NCBI GenBank assembly: GCA_028583605.1
Contig: CM053327.1
Location: 21,687,629 to 21,751,628, forward strand
Length of the DNA stretch: 64,000 bases
Source: Dastarcus helophoroides
Lineage: Eukaryota; Arthropoda; Insecta; Coleoptera; Bothrideridae
Direction of reading: 5' to 3'
Position numbers and translations under genes: made by a program. Below, piece by piece: positions 58,971-64,000 of this stretch (position 1 is the stretch's first letter; the number at the start of each line of letters is the position of its first letter). Below the pieces are notes generated by a model, which made no database searches, was not told where the DNA came from, and saw only the letters and a list, made by a program, of their open reading frames with translations.

Positions 58971-61450
58971 TATTGTGGAATTGTCAGTATTAATTCTGTT
59001 AGCGCAGCTTTTGAATTATGAACACTTGGTAAATCAATGAAGTGAGCGTTAAAAATATAAATTATTTAAGATAATTACCTATAAATATCGTTTGTAGCTG
59101 AAGGACCGTTAGGAAAGTTTAGTGAATATGTAGCTTTGGCTTGAAGCCCCATGCTTCATCAAAATTACAGGCTTGTAATTTTCAAAGTTATAAATGAACA
59201 ATCAGGAAAATTATGGCAAAACTAACTTAAATTAACAATAAAATGGCGACAAATCCAGCCAACCATCCATTTTACTAAAGGCTAACTTAGCGGCAGATTG
59301 CAGGAGCTGATGTTACACTGTTAGTAGAGAGCACAAAGGGTCGCTGGAGAAACATATGACCTGAATAAGCTTGTAGTTGGGATAGAACAAACGGCCTTCA
59401 CCATAAACCATGGAAATTCTCGGTCAGCTACCATCTTGAAACGGTCCTTTAAAACGGACACTCAAGGGAGAGCGTTTCGGTCCGACAAGTGTGTTTTCAA
59501 AGCAGATAAGTTGGCCCATTCTCAACCCGTCTGAATCATTTCAGATAAGACATAGTCAGCGCTGTGCAATCTCTTAATCTGCTTACTGATATCAGCTATA
59601 TGACTTTCAGACTAATGCCACAAGACTCTGGTTTAATATGAATCTGCATACTCTGAGCTTTATTAAAGTTATATAGGTTGTGATGGTGAAGAGTTAGGTA
59701 ATGAAAAACTCGAATTTCGAGATGCTTGCGTAGAACAGTAGTGGACAAGGTCATTAAAAATTCAATTAATCCTTTTGGGGAACATCCTCAAATGAATTAT
59801 TTTAATTTTCAGATTAAAGAAATAGTAGGTAAACACTTGATAATAAAATTAAACAACCTAATATAAAATAATATAAAATCTATTATATATATTTTTAAGT
59901 CACAAGACAAAAGACTAGCGACCTACCAGTGGAGTGCACTGACATTCGAGATTGGGTAGACACTGCGGTGACTTCGATATGTGCATAGACAAAATAAACT
60001 TTGGAGTAAAAGTGACGTAATAAAAATCATCGTGTACTTACAAATCCGAAATCAGTTTTCCTTGTTCGTAAAGTTTAATAATTTTTCTGAAATACACTGT
60101 TGTCTTTTCCAGATTTGTTCCTTAATTTTCTAGACTGTTTAGTTGTAAAAATATTTTGTTACTCTACTGGTATATTTGTTTCTTGGAAAATAGTTTTCTT
60201 AGGTTTTAGTTGTTTCAGATGTTTTTGATCATGGCTTTACCATAAAATTTTCTATACTTCCGTTTGGCCTAGGCACTGACTTTAAAGAATGATCATGTTT
60301 TCCTGTTAAATATTTTACTAAAGTCGATTGATTTCTATCCATTAGAGTTTCTTGGAAATTCGAACTTGTGCTTAAGTCTCCAAGTATGGAGTGATTCAAT
60401 AGTTGTAACTGTCGTAGCAGTACAATTTGGTAATATAGGTAAGCAATGTTTTATTTTCCAAAAATGGGTTACTCCTTATCTCGCTGAAGCAAGACAAAAT
60501 AAACACTACCCTAAAATGTGCCCCACAGTAAACGTAAATTCACCTATTTCAGGAATTTTGCCAAAGAAATTGTGGTTTTATTAAATTTATCCCAAAAGTC
60601 ACCCCACTCTTTAACCTTTTAGAAAGGGTGTAAAACAGTTTTAAATTTTTGAGATATATTGGAGATTTTCCTCGATGGTTTTCGCATTGCTGGGATTTAA
60701 ATTTAACTATTACCTTTTTTACTACACGCTATCTGTCGTTCTAACTTTGAAACGGGTGTTATAATTTCCGGCGACATATTTCAGGTGCAGTAAGTATTAT
60801 TACCAATATTCTGCTCGTTTTAATTGTGACCAAGCCTCACGACTTAACTGCCTTATTGTGTGCTCCGCTTTGGATTTATTGCATTTTGTTTTTAAGTTCG
60901 CCCTAAGAGCGCCATTATAATTACGGTTTCAGCTTCATAACCGCCGCTTTTCTGGGTCAAAAGCATTATTTGCATATAAGCACTTTATTGCGAGCATTTT
61001 CATTAAAAGCTGTTCGTATTACTAGTTTTACTTAATAACTATAATGAAAATTGATATTATTGCTTTGCATTCTTAAATTGAATATAAATGGCATAAAGTA
61101 GTACTCACATTTTACAGGAAAATTATGGTGCTATGTCTTTAATGACTCTTACATCTAATTTTACAGAAAATAGCAGCATTAATTTTATTATAAAAAGAGC
61201 TTATTTGGTATCGCATGAAGAAAGTTTGAATCAAGAATATGCGGTTCAATTAATTTTTGTGGGGGCATTTCATAAAAGAATAACTCGACAGCTAGTTTTT
61301 AAGCGTTTTTGCGTAAAGCTTTTTAATGCTAAAGAAAATGTTCAATTTGGCAAATTCGTTATTTATACGTTTTGATTGCTTTAAATGTCATGCTGCCTAC
61401 GTAGGTCAGATATTAAACCTTTCGTCTTGTCGTCATTACATAAATTCTAC
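58971..61450. other. non-coding, nothing recognised
   Basis: AT-rich sequence. Open frames 60366-60584 and 61133-61375 have no recognisable protein. Confidence 0.35.
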
Positions 61451-61454
61451 GTAC

Positions 61455-63190
61455 CACATACTCTACCGTCCAAAAGTTGGAAGCACTATGCATACTGCAC
61501 AGTGGAGTGCATACAGTGAAGGCAAAAAGGCATTGCCTACCCTAGCAAAATCAGAAAAGAAAATATAAATGCACACCTACTCGTAAATAAAATTAATTTT
61601 TTAGCAGACATAGTATTCCTTTTTATTAATACTTTGCTTCCCTTTTCGACCATTAAAAAAAAGATACAAATCTTTAAAATTAGTTCAAGGTTATTGCAAA
61701 CTTAACAAGAATACGGTAATATTCTATTGAACAGTCACACTTCGTCACAATATTCCTATATAGGTGGCCCATAAGTCAAACTCATACAACTTGCCATTCC
61801 GGGAAATCCCCTAGATATTAACTTTTAATGCTATTTGTTAGTCTTGTAATTGTCCACGTTTCATGTGTGTTTTGTAGTGTTTATTTAGTACAAACCGAAT
61901 TCATTCGTTTCATTTTATAAAAAGCTTTATTCAAGACATTTAATATATACATAGTGTTGAACTGTTCTGTTACTGTTAGTTTATAGGACTGTTAGTGACT
62001 GTACGAAAATGCAATGAAAATGCAATCATTGTGGCTTAAAAAATTCATTGATGTTCAAATCAGTTTATAATAAAAACGAAATTGTCGCGACAGGATGTTT
62101 GATTCCTCCACTTAACTTGTGTTTATATATTTTAATAAAAACATCTATGACAATTACAAATAGATTATTATTTTCAAAAGAAAAAAATGCGTGGACTGAA
62201 AAGTTTAACAATTCATAAAGTTTAATTCCACTTTCAAACGTGCGAATAGGATTTTTGCAACGATTTTCTGCTCTGTAAGTAGACGATAATTTTTGCTACG
62301 TTACATTTATTCCAACGTTTACTTTTGTCTATATTGGAATCATCGGATATCTATTTGCCTGCCCTGTTTCAAATGGCACTGCACGACACTGATATTGTAG
62401 ATTTTGCCATTCCTCTTGTGAGCATCCACAATCTGTGTGAACTGGCTAGCAAACAATTGTGGACTTCCTGTCTATAGATCAACCCATATTAACTCTATGA
62501 GATAGATTTAGTGAGTAGAAGGGAACTTAATTGTTTGTAATATTTTTTGGTCATTTTTTTTCAAGAACACCTTTGCATACTTGAAGGAGTTTTTTGGATC
62601 ATTGTTTTACTGAAACATGAAATTAGAGCCAACATTCTTTAATCTTAACAGGATTGCATCTTAGAATAGATATTTTGAATATCCTTCTTTATTAAATTTA
62701 CGGTGTGTCTGTTTTGGTAATTTTCCTGGATTTCCTGCCTCCAGAGCACCCATAAACCATTAGTTTGCCACCACAGTGTTGACATTTGGCACAAAACACA
62801 CTTTCAACTTCTTCTCGCTTTTTGACTCGCGCACAAATACTCTTCAGTTAGATCCAAATATCTGAAATTTTGATTCCATCCATCCAAATAGCTGTATCCC
62901 ACTGATCAGTTATCCAGTTTTTATTTTTGACTCATTCTGATTTTTTTTCTTTATACTTAGCTATCAATTTAGGTTTTTTTCGCAACCGGGTCCTCTTAAG
63001 CCAACAGATAGTAAACGCCTCTGAATAGCCATAGTTGAGAGTGCATTTCCACACGTCTTATTTAAAGAAGCGGTAATTTTGGAGCAGTTAAACGTCGATT
63101 AAAAAAAATTTAACAAACTTGTCTTTTTGGTTTGAAGGTTCTTTGGATCGTCATGATCTTTCCATGTCCTTATTTGTTTCCATCTTGCGC
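61455..63190 (-). mobile_element. Tc1-like transposon remnant
   Basis: Transposase remnants on the - strand at 62340-63190. A TIR-like CTACCGTCCAAAAGTTGGAA lies at 61463, as in many Tc1 ends. The opposite end was not found, so the extent is uncertain. Confidence 0.45.
62340..63190 (-). pseudogene. Tc1-like transposase, heavily decayed
   Basis: Reading leftwards: MAIQRRLLSVGLRGPGCEKN (63035-62975) with the GLRG wording of the Tc1 DNA-binding domain, KPKLIAKYKEKKSE (62980-62940), and NWITDQWDTAIWMDGIKISD (62930-62870), which fits the region of the first catalytic Asp. Beyond this the frame breaks often and the C-terminus near 62400 is only weakly similar. Confidence 0.55.
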
Positions 63191-63378
63191 TTCCGACAAA
63201 GAGTAGTGTGCAAAGTTTTTTGGCAGTTGATGCTCACTACATCCTTTACTGTATCGTGCATAGTAGTACTGCTGTTCAAGGCTTAAGTATCTTTTCCTTG
63301 CAATTGTTTAACCCAGAAAAACCCAACAAACCTTCATTTTGGTGGAATGAACTGCTCCTTGGGTATCTTCGAAAATTG

Positions 63379-63575
63379 AAATATAAATCTTGTCCCCTGA
63401 AACCAAGAAAGATTAAAAAACAAAGCAAAGGTTGCTCTTAAGCTTTTCGATAGGCAAGCTATAATCTTCAGTATCTCTCTGAAGATGATAGCTGGGCTAT
63501 CAAAACGCATTAGAGCAACCTTTGTTGTGTTTTTTAACCTTTCTTGGTTTCAGGGGACACAATTTGTATTTCAAA
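63379..63575. repeat. Penelope-like palindrome
   Basis: Left arm 63379-63470 and right arm 63479-63575 are imperfect inverted copies around a CTCTCT centre. Both carry the terminal words seen at 1556-1710 (ATCTTCAG, AACCTTTGTTGTG-like, CTTTCTTGGTTT). The outer ends GTCCCCTGAAACCAAGAAAG / CTTTCTTGGTTTCAGGGGAC are perfectly complementary. Confidence 0.75.
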
Positions 63576-64000
63576 CCTTCGTTAATATTGTAGTTTATAA
63601 AGTTAGGAAATCAAAAGCAAGCATTAAGTAAAATTGCCTGAGTATATCTACCAAGATGCCAGTCAATTTAAAACTGATAGTTAAGCTCATCTGTTGTGTG
63701 CAGGTGTCAATAAACAAGATAAAGGATTTTCAAGAAATAAGCTTCAAAAATTGCAGATTTATCCAATAAGAATCGTAGTGACCTATCAATATTCATTGCA
63801 AGTGATTATTTTCTTAATTACTTTGGTAGAATATTTAAATTCTGCAAAAATTGATCTGATTTCAAACTAACTTTAGGACGGCAGTAAATAAATAAATCGT
63901 TGGTAAAACCTAACCTTTACACTCCGCGAGAATCAACTTTATCAGAAAGAAAGCCAAAGTATTTAACGTTGCGCTGATACCAAGTATTAATAGGTTTGGT
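63576..64000. other. non-coding, nothing recognised
   Basis: No feature supported to the end of the window. Confidence 0.35.

Noticed and set aside
1..64000. CRISPR arrays, bacterial operons or a defence system
   Set aside because: Introns, poly(A) signals and metazoan gene families show eukaryotic nuclear DNA; no regularly spaced repeats with unique spacers were seen.

Overview
The window looks like nuclear DNA of an insect, or at least an arthropod. It is AT-rich, its genes are split by GT-AG introns, and it is full of decayed transposons of types common in insects: BEL/Pao, Jockey-like and other LINEs, Penelope-like, mariner, Tc1, pogo and hAT. The order cannot be fixed from the sequence. 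Only two protein-coding genes are supported with high confidence.

Region 1 (1-9000): the 3' part of an ADAM10/Kuzbanian metalloprotease gene on the + strand. Seven exons between 2238 and 7530 cover the end of the prodomain, the zinc protease, disintegrin and cysteine-rich domains, the membrane helix and the cytoplasmic tail. The 5' exons lie outside the window. The annotated stop is a TGA followed by C, and the same frame stays open for 48 more codons, which makes it a good stop-readthrough candidate. A 3'UTR with several poly(A) signals follows.

Region 2 (9600-16650): a transposon cluster. It holds an internally deleted BEL/Pao element with both LTRs (- strand), a pogo/Tigger-like transposase remnant split by a complete non-autonomous hAT element, and a decayed LINE.

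Region 3 (17030-20760): Hem/Kette/Nckap1 (WAVE complex subunit) on the - strand, one uninterrupted coding exon of 1124 codons with a likely intron in its 5'UTR.

Region 4 (21250-64000): no confident host gene. It contains a mariner holding a solo LTR, a second mariner, a Penelope-like fragment with a GIY-YIG nuclease remnant, two Tc1-like remnants, a 5'-truncated Jockey-like LINE holding a solo LTR and ending in four related hairpins, a perfect 44-bp inverted repeat, a 2.5-kb hAT element filled with pyrimidine-rich quasi-repeats, further LTRs, another LINE and two Penelope palindromes. Two short stretches (40868-40965 +, 51343-51711 -) might be host exons but are not recognised. Several kilobases are purine/pyrimidine-skewed AT-rich quasi-repeats built around AAATTTCGA-like words.

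The two genes do not form a pathway together. Kuzbanian is a membrane sheddase (Notch/Delta family substrates) and Hem controls Arp2/3 actin assembly. The nested insertions give a relative history: pogo before hAT, mariner before the ATAT-flanked LTR, and Jockey before the GAGAC-flanked LTR.
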